DNA from: CAVZCK01 sp963798805
Lineage (GTDB): Bacteria; Pseudomonadota; Alphaproteobacteria; Rhizobiales; Rhodomicrobiaceae
DNA length: 64,000 nucleotides
Assembly: GCA_963798805.1 (NCBI GenBank)
Contig: CAWCVC010000011.1
Span: 496,001 to 560,000 of the forward strand
Reading direction: 5' to 3'
Within the stretch, counting starts at the first letter, position 1, and each line of letters starts with the position of its first letter. Position numbers and translations under genes: made by a program. Below the pieces are notes generated by a model. The model made no database searches. It saw only the letters and a program-made list of their open reading frames with translations, and had not been told where the DNA came from. Positions 15,992 through 24,832 of this stretch are shown here, one piece after another.

Positions 15992-16480
15992 ATGAGAAAG
16001 CCGTTCCTCCTAGCGCTTGCCCTTGTGGCCATGTGTTTACTGCCGTGGCGGCTCGTGAAGCCGGCACATGCACAGACCCAAACACAGAGCGAAATGACAA
16101 CACAGGCGATCGGAAAAGAAGCAGTCGCGAGAGCAGAAGACGCGGTGGCAAAAATCAAGACAGCATGCAACGACGACATCACGAAATATTGCAGCACGGT
16201 TACACCCGGCGAAGGTCGGCTGGCGCTTTGCATGATGGCGCACGAAGACAAGGTCAGCGGCCAATGCTATGGCGCGATATTCGACGTGGCAGACGGCATT
16301 GAGCTGGCGATCAGCAAAGTCCGGCGTGCAGCAGACGCGTGCGGTACCGATGTGAACAAAATCTGCGGGAATATTAACCCAGGTGAAGGCCGAATAGCGC
16401 GGTGCATGGTCGATAACAAATCGCAGCTGTCGCCCGGATGTCGCACAGCGTTCGCAGATTTCGAAATCGCGGATGAATAG
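15992..16480 (+). CDS. secreted protein with two cysteine-rich repeats
   Basis: A 162-residue exported protein: signal peptide with a hydrophobic core LLALALVAMCLLPW and an AHAQ-type cleavage site near residue 28, then two about 50-residue copies of a Cys-rich (GLG1-like) repeat. Repeat 1 has CNDDITKYCSTVTPGEGRLALCMM and SGQCYGAIFDVAD. Repeat 2 has CGTDVNKICGNINPGEGRIARCMV and SPGCRTAFADFE. Each carries four cysteines (C-x7-C, C, C) plus the GEGR turn. Such repeats occur in rhizobial periplasmic proteins of unknown role. RBS AAGGAGACT is 8 bp before ATG 15992. There is no partner gene; both neighbours are remnants. Confidence 0.8.
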   Translation: MRKPFLLALALVAMCLLPWRLVKPAHAQTQTQSEMTTQAIGKEAVARAEDAVAKIKTACNDDITKYCSTVTPGEGRLALCMMAHEDKVSGQCYGAIFDVADGIELAISKVRRAADACGTDVNKICGNINPGEGRIARCMVDNKSQLSPGCRTAFADFEIADE

Positions 16481-16484
16481 ATAA

Positions 16485-16700
16485 CCGGAAGCTTCGGCGA
16501 GACGGCGAGCAGCATACGGCCGCGCGTCACCTGCGCGATCGGCTGGAAGTCCCGTTCGATGTCGTAGGGCAGCTTCTTTACAAGGTGTCGAGTGATCGAT
16601 CGCCAACGCGCCGATGGGGCCTACAGGGATGATGTAGCCGTCGGCCGGGGACGGTGGCGGTGAAGGCGAGACCCGTCGTCCCGGCCCGACCTGCCGTCTC
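16485..16700 (-). pseudogene. Bug/TctC-type receptor fragment
   Basis: Minus-strand segments ADGYIIPVGPIGALAIDHS and, after a frameshift, KKLPYDIERDFQPIAQVTRGRMLLAVSPKLPV match the central part of Bug-family periplasmic receptors (the S-x-A-DGYTLL and KLPYDxxRDFxPIA blocks). Both the N-terminal signal region and the C-terminal half are missing. It is unrelated in sequence detail to the intact tctC at 9181. Confidence 0.6.
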
Positions 16701-16720
16701 GGCGCCCTGAGCATGCATGG

Positions 16721-17100
16721 CTATGCGGAAATCTCCCTGGCTCTAATTCGATAGGCTTCCAGCTTCGACCAATCCTTTGCCGGCTTGCGAAGTCCGGCGA
16801 CAATGCAGGCGCGATAGACGCTGAGCTCGCCGTCATGCACGCGCTTCGCCAGCGCGGGATGCTCGTGCTCCAATCGCTGCGGATAGTAGGCTCGTGTGCC
16901 GCTTGTGGCGGATTTTCGCGACGACGACCGCGCTTTCGTAGGCGCAACGATCGATGTCACATTGGCATCCGCTTCAACTTCGTTGGCTCTCATCGCCATT
17001 TCGAGCAATGTCAGCGCTTCGATGAGGGCCAGGAACATAACCGCCTTGATGGCGCCGAGGCCGCTCGCGATGCGGCCGGCATTCGTATGGATGACGGCTG
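16721..17100 (-). pseudogene. remnant of a hypothetical protein (phage/plasmid-like C-terminus)
   Basis: In the frame ending at 16721 the last 125 or so residues look coding: a hydrophobic Ala/Met/Leu stretch (AIKAVMFLALIEALTLLEMAMRANEVEA), then RAYYPQRLEHEHPALAKRVHDGELSVYRACIVAGLRKP. The end resembles proteins from rhizobial phages and plasmids that close with LERDHPxLAxRVxxGELS and GxRKP. Upstream the frame runs into the amidase remnant with no start. A fragment is the best reading; function is unknown. Confidence 0.4.
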
Positions 17101-17136
17101 CGATCATGGCGGCGAGACCGTTCATCTCGACGGGCA

Positions 17137-18204
17137 TTAGGGCTGCGCGTGATGAGCGGGCTGCCTCCAGCCGCCGGCGAGCGATGAGGCTTGGCTCATC
17201 AAGGTGCGGCAATTGGGTCCGCAGCCGCCGTGCTTGGCTTCCTCTGCCGCGAGTGTGGACGGACGGTTGGCTTCCAACTCCAGCTCGGTAATGTGCTTTT
17301 CGGCATCGGCATAAACCGTTTCGCCATGCTCTCGGGCAAGAAGCTCGCGACCTTGTCGGTCGGCGTAATAGTCCACCTTGTCGAACAGGGTCCGGAACGC
17401 CTCGCGCAGAGCTCGCCGTCTCAACTGAGCTGCGTGTAAGTCCACTGCCGAAACCGCGCGGCCATTGTCCAGCACCGAGGCGAGCACCGGCCCATATTCG
17501 CTCCGGCGGGAAGGAAAAGTGGGGGCGTGTGCGACGGCGGCCACGCAAGGGGCCACGAGTTCGGCGTTCCAGCGGGGGTCGACGCCGATCCGCAGGCCGA
17601 CGATGCTGCGCGCAGGTGCGACCGCCTGCGTCATGGGAAGCCACAAACTCGTCGGGTCGCGTGGATCATGGCCGGCGATGGCGTTGAATATGACGGCTGC
17701 GTCCGCGGCGCTGCGAGCGATCGGCCCGATGTGGTCCAGGCTTCCCGCCAGCTTAGACACCCCGAAGCGGCTGACGCGTCCCCAGGTCGGCTTAAGCCCC
17801 GTCAGACCAGTGGCGCCGCACGGCCAGCGGATTGAGCCGCCGGTATCGGAACCGAGCGAGGCGTAACAGAGGCCGGCCGCGGTCGCGACCGCTCGATGAA
17901 ATACCGGTCCAATAGTCCGCTTTCCAGGGATTGCGCGGCGGCTCCACCGAGGGGTGGTGATCGGAATAGGCACCCTCCGTCATCTGGAGCTTGCCCAAGA
18001 TGACTGCGCCCGCAAACCTCAGTCGCCCGACGACAGTTGCGTCGGCCGGCGGCCGGAAATCGCGATGCACAGCCATGCCGGCGGCGGTCGGCGCGTCCTT
18101 CGTCCAGAAGAGGTCCTTGATGCCGATCGGCACGCCATGCAGTGGACCACGGAGGCCGCCCAAGGCGATTTCGGCGTCTGCCGCCTCGGCTTGGGCCAAT
18201 GCTA
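17137..18204 (-). pseudogene. amidase (amidase-signature family) remnant
   Basis: The amidase signature core is present: LRGPLHGVPIGIKDLFWTKDAPTAAG contains the catalytic Lys (GVPIGIKD). It continues TVVGRLRFAGAVILGKLQMTEGA and WTGISSSG. About 8 bp are then missing near 17895, deleting part of the SSSGPG loop and shifting frame. The second frame resumes VATAAGLCYASLGSDTGGSIRWP with the cis-Ser/Ser region, then GLKPTWGRVSRFGVSKLAGSLDHIGPIARSAADAA. The C-terminal third is scrambled. The N-terminus is cut at 18204 by IS630 inserted into the CTAG that flanks IS1380 copy 1. Clearly dead. Confidence 0.88.
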
Positions 18205-19334
18205 AGCAGGTTTGTCCGGCCTGGCCAACAGATGCCGGTTGTGATTCTGTCTTTCCAATGATTCGCGGGGTAAGACATGGCTGGCAAATCGCCGGTGGCG
18301 GCGACGGACGAGCAGAAAACGGCGCTGAAAGCTTTAGCTGGCGGTGCGGATCGCGCCGAGGCGGATCGGGCGCGCGCTATTCTGCTAACGCTTGATGGCT
18401 GGACCAGCAGCCGGATCGCGCAGGCATTTGGGGTGCGCGAGGATACGGTTCGGCTTTGGCGCAGCGACTTCATGCGCGGCGGGATCGATGCGCTGAAGGC
18501 GAGCGTTGCTTCGGGACCAATGCCGTTGAAGGCGCAGGCCGCGCTGAGAGTCGCCGGACCACTTCTGTCGCAGCCGGTGGCGGACCGAACGAACTGGACG
18601 CTTGCCCGTCTTGCCGATGAGATTGCAGCCCGGGAAAACATCTCGATCTCTCGCTCGCAACTCTCCAAAGTGTTGCGCAAAAAAGGGGATTCCGTTTTCG
18701 GCGACCACGACACACACTGAAGGGCCGCCAGATCGCGAACGAGATTGATCGTGTCGGTCTGCGGCTCAAGCTGCGCAAAGCCCAGGCTGAGGCCGGCGAT
18801 ATCGTTCTCCTGTTCGCCGACGAAAGCGAGGCGCTGACGCATCCCTATTTGGCGCGAGCCTGGGCTAAGCGTGGCGCCGATCTCCGCGTGCCGGCCCCTG
18901 GACAATCCAAGAAAGTCGCCATGATGGGCGCGCTTGACTGGTTGGGCCGCAGGTTGATCGTCGCCACCTCCCGCAGCAAGCGCAGCACCGACTTCATTGC
19001 CTTGCTGCAAACCCTCGATTTTCTCTACGGCCCCAAGCCTGGAATTCCGAGCAAGCCCGTCGTGATCGTGCTCGACAACGGCCCAATCCATACCAGCAAG
19101 GCAACGCGGGCGGCACTTGCTGCCCGCGAGCATTGGCTCACCGTCGAATGGCTGCCCAAATATGCGCCCGAACTCAACGACATCGAGGTTGTCTGGCATG
19201 ATCTCAAAGCCCATCATCTCGCGCACCAGACTTTCACCGATGCTGAAACCCTCGATGCCGCTATCCACCAAGCCGTCGTGGCCTTGAACGCAGAACGAGG
19301 TCGCGATCCGTTGGGCAACCAGAGAATCTCTGCT
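18205..19334 (+). mobile_element. IS630-family element, 1130 bp
   Basis: Ends AGCAGGTTTGTC (18205) and GAATCTCTGCT (19334) begin matching inverted repeats (AGCAG). They are flanked on both sides by TA (18203-18204 and 19335-19336), the TA duplication characteristic of IS630. Closing the element restores CTAG joined to the IS1380 copy 1 left end, so it inserted into the TA of an existing CTAG target duplication. Confidence 0.85.
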
Positions 19335-19337
19335 TAG
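18277..19337 (+). CDS. IS630-family transposase, two frames joined by a -1 frameshift
   Basis: ORFA (18277-18720) has the helix-turn-helix part: RARAILLTLDGWTSSRIAQAFGVREDTVRLWRSDF and WTLARLADEIAARENISISRSQLSKVLRKKG. ORFB starts in the -1 frame at the A-run AAAAAAGGGG (18679-18688), reading GFRFRRPRHTLKGRQIANEID. It carries the DDE residues: LLFADESEAL, VIVLDNGPIHTS and APELNDIEVVWHDLK. Joined, it gives a full-length enzyme of about 350 residues; the slippery A-AAA-AAG heptamer is the usual way IS630 elements produce it. The TAG stop (19335-19337) is made from the duplicated target TA plus the flanking G. Confidence 0.9.
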
Positions 19338-19919
19338 CCCGCATTTCTCACGCGCCTGAAGGTATGGCGTGGTCATCCGGCCGATTTCTCGGCGATGTTG
19401 ACGGGTGACGTGCTTGGGGGTGGCGCAGATTGCGCAAGACGATCTTCATCTTTGGCCAGCGCGCCCGGATCCGGCCGACGATGCGCGCCGTCTCCTCGAC
19501 CGCGCCCGCGCTGCCGTCGATGTTCGAGCGTCGAAGCTTGGCGGCCAGAAGATGCCGGCCGCAGAAGACGTAGAGCGGCAGGTAGCAATAGCAGTCGTAA
19601 TAGCCATGGAAAAACCGCCCCTCCTGATGGCCGTGCAGCGGATCGTCGGTGGCGTCGAGGTCGAGCACGATCTCACGCGGCGGCTTGCCGTGCGCATCGA
19701 GAAACACGTCGACGAACAACGCCTCGATTGCTGCGCCGTCATGGCCAATCTTATGATAGCGCCCAGTCGCGCCATCGGCCGGGGCGAGCTCGAGACGGTT
19801 CAGCGTGCTCTTCCCGGCCAGCGGCGCCGGCGCCTCGGCCCCGCGCTCGAACTTGCCGAGCAGCACCCCGAGAACGGGATCGCGGCGCAACTCATCATGG
19901 TCGACGAGGTCTTCATAGC

Positions 19920-19996
19920 CTAGTGGTTCGACTGAAACATTTGCATCCCCGTGCGGCACCCACATTTGCAAATGTTTCAGTCACAAGAACCACTAG
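19920..19996. repeat. CTAG-flanked palindromic (MITE-like) element, copy A
   Basis: CTAGTGGTTC opens and GAACCACTAG closes a 77-bp unit. A second pair of arms inside (GACTGAAACATTTGCA and TGCAAATGTTTCAGTC) makes nearly the whole unit one hairpin around a GC-rich loop. It sits with copy B inside the IS1380 copy 1 transposase at a CTAG. Confidence 0.85.
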
Positions 19997-20010
19997 CTAA
20001 ATATATGTTT

Positions 20011-20089
20011 CTAGTGGAGCTTTTGAATTTGTTATTTGAGAATGAGCTTAGCCGCAACCGGGACTCAAATGTCAAATTCGCTCCACTAG
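20011..20089. repeat. CTAG-flanked palindromic (MITE-like) element, copy B
   Basis: CTAGTGGAGC opens and GCTCCACTAG closes a 79-bp unit with inner arms GAATTTG-ttATTTGAG / CTCAAATGT-CAAATTC. It is separated from copy A by 14 bp of AT-rich DNA. The inner sequence differs from copy A; only the ends and size are shared. Confidence 0.85.
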
Positions 20090-20429
20090 CGCCAAGCCGA
20101 ACACGCGCTGTGCAACCAGCGTCTTCACTTCGTGAACCACGTAAGCGGGATGGCGCCGATCGCGAAAGCAGGCGGCGAAGCGATCGACGAGCCCGATGGC
20201 CTTGTCCGTCTCCCCGAGTAGCAGCGCCCCGGCGTCCGAGGACACCATGCCGCCATCGAAATCCGCGACCACACGGCGTCCGCCCGCTCTTCCAAAATCG
20301 ATCTCGCTCGCGCTACGCTCTGTCAGCATCGGGGAGCCACCTCAAATCGGCAAAAACTCGTTATCGCAAAACAAGTTTACACCGTAAGTGGCCTCGATGC
20401 GCCTCAGCCCCGTGAGAGATGCGGGCTAG

Positions 20430-21927
20430 CAGCCTGTCGGGCTTAACGGCGGCGTCTGTTGCGAGGTAGGGTATCGCGATTGATTCTCCATTGCCTTGGG
20501 AGCCGGCGCTGATGAGCAACTTCCGCCTGATTGATCGCCAGACCGGTTTTCTGTTGCCGCCCTCGGTGGACGACTGGCTTCCGGAGAAGCACCTGGCTCG
20601 TTTTATTGTCGAGTTGATCGACAGCCTGGACGTCTCGGCCATGAGCGGCGTTTATCGTGGCTCGGGTTCGGCGAGTTACCACCCGCGGCTTTTGCTGGGT
20701 ATTCTGGTTTACGGCTACGCCACGGGTGTGTTTTCCAGCCGCAAGCTGGAGCGGGCGACCTATGACTCGGTGGCGTTCCGCTTCATCGCTGCCAACGATC
20801 ACCCTGATCATGACACCATCGCCACCTTTCGCCGGCGTTTTCTGAAGCAGATCGAGGGGCTGTTCGTGCAGATTCTGCTGCTGGCGCGCGAGATGGGCCT
20901 ACTGAGGATGGGGACGGTGGCGCTTGACGGCACGAAAATCCATGCCAACGCCAGCAAGCACAGCGCGCTTTCCTACGAGCATGCTGGCAGGATCGAGGCG
21001 CAATTGAAGGCCGAAGTGGCCGAGTTGCTGGCCAAGGCCGAGGCGGCGGATCAGTCGGCCATTCCCGACGGCTTGTCGATCCCCGATGAACTTGCCCGGT
21101 GCGAGGAGCGGCTGCAAAAGCTCAGCGGGGCCCGTGCCAAGATCGAGGCGCGCGCCAAGGAGCGTTTCGAGCGGGAGCAGGCCGAACATCAGGCCAAGCT
21201 TGCAGCGCGCGAGGCCAAAGTGAAGGCCACGGGCAAAAAGCCCGGCGGCAAGCCGCTCAAGCCGCCGGCGGAAGGGCCGCGACCAACCGATCAGATCAAT
21301 CTGACGGATGAAGAGTCCCGCATCATGCCGATTTCCGGCGGCGGTTTCGAGCAATGCTACAATGCTCAGGCCGTGGTCGCCGAAGGCAGTCTGCTGGTCG
21401 TCGCCACCGACGTGGTTCAGGCGCCCAATGACAAGCAGCAGCTTGAGCCGATGCTGGCGAAAATCAACGCCTTGCCCGAAAATCTGGGCAAGGCCGACAT
21501 CATGCTCGGCGACAACGGCTATTTCAGCGCGGCCAATGTGAAGGCCTGTGTGGCGGCGGGGCTGGAGCCGCTGCTCGCTTTGGCCCGGGATGCCCATCAT
21601 CGATCCCTCGGTGAGCGCTTCGCCGATGCACCACCCGCGCCAGAAAATCCAACGCCCGTCGAGGCCATGGCCTACCGTCTGCGGACGCCCGAAGGCAAAA
21701 AGCTCTACGCCCTGCGCAAACACACACCCGAGCCGGTGTTCGGCATCATCAAATCGGTGCTCGGATTCCGCCAATTCCTGCTGCGCGGGCTCGACAATGT
21801 CAAAGGCGAGTGGACGCTTGTCACCATGGCATGGAACGTGAAACGGATGTTTGCCCTGAAAGCTGCTTGATGCGCAGCGGCATTGCCGTCGGACTGATGA
21901 AAAGACAAACGTCAGTCCGACAGACTG
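20430..21927 (+). mobile_element. IS1182-family element, 1498 bp
   Basis: Inverted repeats CAGCCTGTCGGGCT (20430) and CAGTCTGTCGGACT (reverse strand from 21927) bound the element. CTAG lies directly outside each end (20426-20429 and 21928-21931). The right CTAG is shared with IS1380 copy 2, so the two elements are stacked at one tetranucleotide. Confidence 0.85.
20512..21870 (+). CDS. IS1182-family transposase
   Basis: A 452-residue DDE transposase. The N-terminal DUF772 region reads FRLIDRQTGFLLPPSVDDWLPEKHLARFIVELID and YHPRLLLGILVYGYATGVFSSRKLERA. Next come HDTIATFRRRF and the first Asp block TVALDGTKIHANASKHSALSYE. A Lys/Glu-rich coiled-coil insert (residues 180-250) follows. DEESRIMPISGGGFEQCYNAQAVV, ADIMLGDNGYFSAANV (second Asp) and PEPVFGIIKSVLGFRQFLLRG (Glu) complete the catalytic set. 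Intact and probably active. ATG 20512 is favoured over the TTG upstream. Confidence 0.93.
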   Translation: MSNFRLIDRQTGFLLPPSVDDWLPEKHLARFIVELIDSLDVSAMSGVYRGSGSASYHPRLLLGILVYGYATGVFSSRKLERATYDSVAFRFIAANDHPDHDTIATFRRRFLKQIEGLFVQILLLAREMGLLRMGTVALDGTKIHANASKHSALSYEHAGRIEAQLKAEVAELLAKAEAADQSAIPDGLSIPDELARCEERLQKLSGARAKIEARAKERFEREQAEHQAKLAAREAKVKATGKKPGGKPLKPPAEGPRPTDQINLTDEESRIMPISGGGFEQCYNAQAVVAEGSLLVVATDVVQAPNDKQQLEPMLAKINALPENLGKADIMLGDNGYFSAANVKACVAAGLEPLLALARDAHHRSLGERFADAPPAPENPTPVEAMAYRLRTPEGKKLYALRKHTPEPVFGIIKSVLGFRQFLLRGLDNVKGEWTLVTMAWNVKRMFALKAA

Positions 21928-21931
21928 CTAG

Positions 21932-23546
21932 CCCGGTTTATTCATGGCGGTTCCGGTTTGGCTGAGTTCCGCGTCGCGTGTTGGTGATTTCCGGATTGTG
22001 AGCATGCAGACGCACATCGCTTTGAGAGCGGCCGGTGGCATGGCGCATTTTCGGGTTGACGGGGACGGGTGCAGTCGGGGGCATCGGCGCCCCGCCGGTC
22101 AGGCAACCAGACGTGGCAGGCGTCCGAGAACGGTTCGCAGGATCGCTTGATAGGGACACGCCGTCGGCAAGTGAAGGCGGATCTGCGTTTTCATCTCGAC
22201 CACACGCGCGGCGATCTTGACGAGCCTCAGGCGCAAGGTATCGAACTGCGCCACGCGCCAGGCCGAGCGCTTCGGCATCGCGGTGCGCAAGGCCCAAAGC
22301 AGCCAATAGGCGCCGGCATGCAGGAACAGGCGGAACTGGTTGGCGGTCGCCTTGCTGCAGGACGTTCGGTCGGCGGCGATATGGGTTTTCCAGGATTTGA
22401 TATGATTTTCCGCACGGCCTCGGCGGCAATAGACGTCCTGGTAAAGCGTCTTTGCCTTGCCGCCTGCGAGATTGGTGACGATGAACCGCGTATCGGTTCC
22501 CTCCTCGCCAGCCTCGACACGCGCTATGATGCGCTCGACGCGGCTCCAGCTTGCGGCGCCGTCGTAGAACTCCTTGAAGCGTCGCAGCTTGGCCGTCTTC
22601 GCGCCGGCCTCAAAGCGCGCCTGGGTGCTGACCTCCAACGCTTCGACATGGCGGCGCAGGGTGGTGGTCGGGGCAACGCCGAAGATGAAGTCGAGGCCGT
22701 TCGCCCGGCAGAAATCGATCACCTCGGGGCAGCAGTAGTGGCTGTCGGCGCGGATCAGAATTTGCGTGGCGGGCCAGTTGGCCCGGATCGCCCTCAGCAG
22801 ACGGCGGAGGAACTTGGCGATTTCCACGCCCTTGGGACGCTTGGCCGGACGTAGCATGGCGGTCACGAACCGTCCGTCGCCGTCGAACACAATAATCGGC
22901 TGGAAACCGTATTCGTCGTAATGGGCATTGAACAAGCGAAGCTGCTGCCCGCCGTGCACGGCATCGAAGGTGTCGTCGAGATCGAGCACAATGCGCTTCG
23001 GTACCCGGGCATAGGACGCGCAATAGAGATCGACGAGCGCCTGCCCCATGAGCCTGAGCGAACGAAGATCGGGCCAATTCTCCAGGCGCGAGAGGGTCGG
23101 CTGCGAAGCCAGGTCGGGGCTGGAAGGCAGAACCCCCTGTCCCAGCTTGAACGCAGAATCGGATCGCAGGGCCGAGGCATCGTTGCCGTCCTCATAGCCG
23201 GAAGCGATCATCAGCATGCGGAACCGGATCATGTCGGCGACGCCGTGAACCACTTGGGCTGGGGCTCGCGGATCGTTGAGACAGCTGGCCAGCCGCTCGG
23301 CGATGCGAAGGCGTTGCTCGATTTCCCGCAGCACCAGCACCCCTGCATCTGATGACATTTGCCCGCCGTCAAAGCGCGCTACAACAGACTTGCCAAGAAC
23401 CGGTGACAGGCCTGGCAGAGGCAGCATAGGATTGTCCATGGCGGATGGGCTCCCTTGAAAATCGCGCGGATCGGCTTCAGCAACCAAATCCTACGCGGGG
23501 TCAAAGGGTTGAGCTACATCCGCCAAACCGCCATGAATTTTCCGGG
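21932..23546 (-). mobile_element. IS1380-family element, copy 2, 1615 bp
   Basis: Inverted repeats CCCGGTTTATTCATGGCGGT (from 21932) and CCCGGAAAATTCATGGCGGT (reverse strand from 23546) flank one transposase gene. CTAG borders both ends (21928-21931 and 23547-23550). Its right side cuts into the PQQ-dehydrogenase gene. Confidence 0.9.
22099..23439 (-). CDS. IS1380-family transposase (copy 2)
   Basis: A 446-residue DDE transposase, full length. SVVARFDGGQMSSDAGVLVLREIEQRL is the standard opening. KRIVLDLDDTFDAVHGGQQLRLFNAHYDEYGFQPII holds the first Asp, QILIRADSHYCCPEVIDFCRANGLDFIFG the second. YCRRGRAENHIKSWKTHIAADRTSC holds the Glu, and RLRLVKIAARVVEMKTQIRLHLP is the usual end. All motifs are intact. 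ATG 23439 gives the family's usual N-terminus; a longer frame begins 16 codons upstream without a better ribosome site. Confidence 0.93.
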   Translation of the reverse strand: MDNPMLPLPGLSPVLGKSVVARFDGGQMSSDAGVLVLREIEQRLRIAERLASCLNDPRAPAQVVHGVADMIRFRMLMIASGYEDGNDASALRSDSAFKLGQGVLPSSPDLASQPTLSRLENWPDLRSLRLMGQALVDLYCASYARVPKRIVLDLDDTFDAVHGGQQLRLFNAHYDEYGFQPIIVFDGDGRFVTAMLRPAKRPKGVEIAKFLRRLLRAIRANWPATQILIRADSHYCCPEVIDFCRANGLDFIFGVAPTTTLRRHVEALEVSTQARFEAGAKTAKLRRFKEFYDGAASWSRVERIIARVEAGEEGTDTRFIVTNLAGGKAKTLYQDVYCRRGRAENHIKSWKTHIAADRTSCSKATANQFRLFLHAGAYWLLWALRTAMPKRSAWRVAQFDTLRLRLVKIAARVVEMKTQIRLHLPTACPYQAILRTVLGRLPRLVA

Positions 23547-24832
23547 CTAGGGAAGGGGCCGCCGAGATAGAACTGTCCGGCGATGTACTCCGCATTGTGC
23601 TTCGCGCTCCATTTGCCGCACTGGTTGGTGCTTGGCACGAAGAACGTATTGGTCGTCGTATCGTAGGCGCCGCCATTGTACTCGATGCCGCCATTGGTAT
23701 TGGGACAGGCGTAGTTCGTCCCTTCCTGCGGCGGCTGTGTGTCGTGATTGAGCTGATAGCTGACGGGCGTCTGGGAGATCAGATTGCCATTCTCGGCGTT
23801 CACGATCCAGAAGTTACCGGCCTTGTCCCCGGCGGCCGCGAGCTTCATCTGCTGGCCGTTGACCGTCGCGGTGAACAGCACCGGCGGCATCGCCGGATCC
23901 CAGTCATGTGTGTCGTGCGCGATGAACTGATGATACCACTTCATCTTCGGCTTGACGCCGGAGATATCGAGAGCGACCATTGAGTCGGTATAGAGGTTTT
24001 TGCCTTCCCGGACGGTCCCCAGAAAATCAGGTTGGGGATTGCCGGTGTCTACATAAAGCGTGTCGGTTTGCGGATCGATTGCAATGCCGCTCCAGATCGC
24101 GCCGCCGCCGCGCTTCCATGAGTCGCCGCTCCAGCTATCGTGGCCGGCCTCACCCGGGCCGGGAATGGACTGCCATTTCCACAAACGCTCGCCGGTCTTG
24201 GGATCGAAGGCGCTGATATTGCCGATGCCGCCCCAGTCGCCACTGGAAACGCCGAGCAGAATCTTGCCCTTATAGGGAACGGGCTGCATCGAGTAGAAAC
24301 TGTTCTTCGGGTTTTCGACCGTCTGCTTGTCCCAGTCCACTTTTCCCGTCTTGGCGTCCAGGGCGACGAGATGGCCGTTCAGCATGGCCATGAAGACTTT
24401 TCCGTCGAGTATGGCGACGCCGCGGTTGCGCGGGAAGCCGGCAAGCTGAACCGGCTTGGGATTATATTTCCATTTCAGCTCCCCCGTTTTCACGTCGACC
24501 GCATAAAGATCATCATGCGACGACGTGATATATGCCATGCCGTCCCAGACGATCGGCGATGCTTCAATTGGGCCGCCATCGGGGATCTTGAACGTCCAGG
24601 CCACCTTCATCTTGTCGATGTTCTGCGGACTGATTTCGCTCTCCTCGATCTGGCGATTACCGCTGTAATTCCCCGCGGGAAGGATCCAGCTTGCGCTGTC
24701 CGGTTTGAGGTTTAACAAAGCATCTGATGAGGGGCCGGACCGGGCTTGTGCCATGAAGGGTAGGGCAATGACTGCGACGCCGGTCAGCAGTACATGACGA
24801 ATTGCATGTAACGTCTGCTGCATTTTTTTCAT
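23547..24832 (-). pseudogene. PQQ-dependent alcohol/methanol dehydrogenase-like gene, 3' end removed by IS1380
   Basis: About 428 codons remain of what should be about 560. After a signal peptide (VLLTGVAVIALPFMAQA) come ILPAGNYSGNRQIEESEI (the family's W-x-x-x-GRdxx-like opening) and beta-propeller Trp-docking repeats such as GPIEASPIVWDGMAYITSSHDDLYAVDVKTGELKWKY, LDAKTGKVDWDK and KTGERLWKW. KRGGGAIWSGIAIDPQ and the catalytic stretch DTHDWDPAMPPVLF are present. The gene ends at GGPFPS where CTAG and IS1380 copy 2 begin. The missing blades mean no active enzyme. No cytochrome or PQQ-biosynthesis genes are nearby. Confidence 0.88.

Larger units (their letters stand above)
19420..20329 (-). pseudogene. 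IS1380 transposase (copy 1), interrupted and truncated
   Basis: The start at 20329 reads GGRRVVADFDGGMVSSDAGALLLGE, the IS1380 opening, through VFGLAL. The frame is then broken by the palindromic pair at 19920-20089. It resumes LGYEDLVDHDELRRDPVLGVLLGK, REIVLDLDATDDPLHGHQEG (first catalytic Asp block) and FHGYYDCYCYLPLYVF, and stops at KMKIVLR. Deleting 19924-20089 gives GCG CTA GGC TAT (A-L-G-Y), exactly the family sequence. The rest of the catalytic domain is gone. Confidence 0.85.
19338..20425 (-). mobile_element. IS1380-family element, copy 1, internally deleted
   Basis: Both inverted repeats survive: CCCGCATTTCTCACG at 19338 and, on the other strand, CCCGCATCTCTCACG ending at 20425, about 19 of 23 bases identical. 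CTAG flanks it on both sides (18202-18204 plus 19337 once IS630 is removed, and 20426-20429). About 170 bp of palindromic elements are inserted inside, and the C-terminal half of the transposase is deleted, so the element is shorter than a full IS1380 (about 1.6 kb). Confidence 0.8.

Noticed and set aside
17802..19376. Long minus-strand open frame (524 codons) across IS630
   Set aside because: It is the antisense shadow of the IS630 transposase joined to the amidase remnant; no coherent domain and it crosses the element boundary.
19338..20425. IS1380 copy 1 as an active element
   Set aside because: Both ends are present, but the transposase lacks its C-terminal half and is interrupted by palindromes; it could move only if helped by copy 2 or 3, whose ends differ.
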